From contig MFVN01000041.1 of NCBI GenBank assembly GCA_001786095.1, forward strand, positions 1-5,601: a stretch of DNA of 5,601 nt, given 5' to 3'. The DNA is from Candidatus Nomurabacteria bacterium RIFCSPLOWO2_02_FULL_42_17 (GTDB taxonomy: Bacteria; Patescibacteriota; Minisyncoccia; Phycocordibacterales; MFVN01). Under the pieces are notes generated by a model. The model searched no databases. It was not told the DNA's origin and was given only the letters and a program-made list of their open reading frames with translations. A program made the position numbers and the translations under genes. This document shows, one piece after another, positions 5,339 through 5,601 of this stretch (positions are counted from its first letter, which is position 1; each line of letters begins with the position of its first letter).

Positions 5339-5601
5339 AAACTTCCTGTTGGTAGCACTTCTCGCAGTACACAATCTCCGGTCGGTCGGGGGCGTAGCTT
5401 GTATCGAATTTTACCTCGCACCTCCCTGCTCCATGAAAGTGATTTATTTTATTGCACATGCAAGGGCGAGAATGCAACTTGTTTTTATTTCTTTGTGAAA
5501 TGCGTTTTTTATGCCGGCAATCGACACAGTATCTCGGGAGAGGAATTTTATTGTATTTTAGAAAATCCAATTCTGAAGAAATTATTCTATACGCCCTCTT
5601 G
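5334..5601 (-). CDS. CPR-type zinc-ribbon protein, 5' end outside the window
   Basis: The frame is open to the window edge and runs from K at 5600-5598 (KRAYRIISSELDFLKYNK) to the TAG stop, so the TTG at 5568-5570 is not the start. The 5' end lies beyond the window. The visible part has CVDC, R-x-x-x-R-x-x-x-R spacing with SQRN, CMC, an HFHGAGRC segment, then SYAPDRPEIVYCEKCYQQEVY-like residues, giving Cys pairs suited to two zinc knuckles. I recognise this as a small zinc-ribbon family that recurs in Patescibacteria genomes, often in several copies, with no known function that I can name. The upstream ELxF-x-P-LP-RYC context also fits a longer family member. It points in the same direction as the rib operon but is separated by a 65-nt gap with its own promoter. 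Confidence 0.85.
   Translation of the reverse strand, partial: KRAYRIISSELDFLKYNKIPLPRYCVDCRHKKRISQRNKNKLHSRPCMCNKINHFHGAGRCEVKFDTSYAPDRPEIVYCEKCYQQEVY

Noticed and set aside
5568..5570. TTG as the start of the zinc-ribbon gene
   Set aside because: The frame continues without a stop to the window edge and the upstream residues fit the family, so the true start lies outside.

Overview
The window looks like part of a Patescibacteria (CPR, probably Parcubacteria-like) chromosome. The evidence is a lineage-typical small zinc-ribbon protein at the right edge, a compact minus-strand layout with overlapping genes, AT-rich sequence punctuated by GC-rich palindromes, an archaeal-type FAD-synthetase domain in place of bacterial RibF, and no Shine-Dalgarno sequence at any of the five visible starts. 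The lineage call is recognition from memory, not a search.

Every supported gene is on the minus strand, so transcription runs right to left. From the right: a truncated zinc-ribbon gene (5334-5601) whose stop lies in a palindrome; a sigma70-type promoter (5286-5314); then ribE (riboflavin synthase), ribH (lumazine synthase), an M24 metallopeptidase fused to a RibL-like nucleotidyltransferase, and copA (Cu+ P1B-ATPase). These four genes are joined by a 1-nt overlap, a 4-nt overlap and a 5-nt gap, so they are very probably one transcript. An 80-nt gap with its own promoter-like sequence precedes a four-helix membrane protein of unknown function (371-796), which ends inside a rho-independent terminator. 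A stretch of about 230 nt without protein genes holds a GC-rich palindromic repeat and a 13-bp copy of the tRNA 5' end; its remainder (223-358) is AT-rich with nothing recognisable. At the left are tRNA-Asn(GTT) with encoded CCA and its own terminator.

Functionally, RibH and RibE catalyse the last two steps of riboflavin synthesis, and the C-terminal half of the fusion would turn FMN into FAD. The flavin kinase and the earlier Rib enzymes are not in the window. The reason for coupling to a proline-type peptidase and a copper exporter is not evident from sequence.

The most interesting signal is a pair of GC-rich palindromic inserts that sit in frame inside two unrelated genes. Each adds exactly seven residues (LPAGAAG in CopA, MPVGRRA in the M24 domain) at a place where the family normally has none, and the two share a DNA core. 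In the M24 domain the insert widens the otherwise fixed 11-residue spacing of two metal-binding aspartates to 18. This resembles the protein-coding palindromic elements of Rickettsia and may be a CPR mobile-repeat family. A third, perfect 27-bp palindrome occupies exactly nine codons of the same M24 domain.
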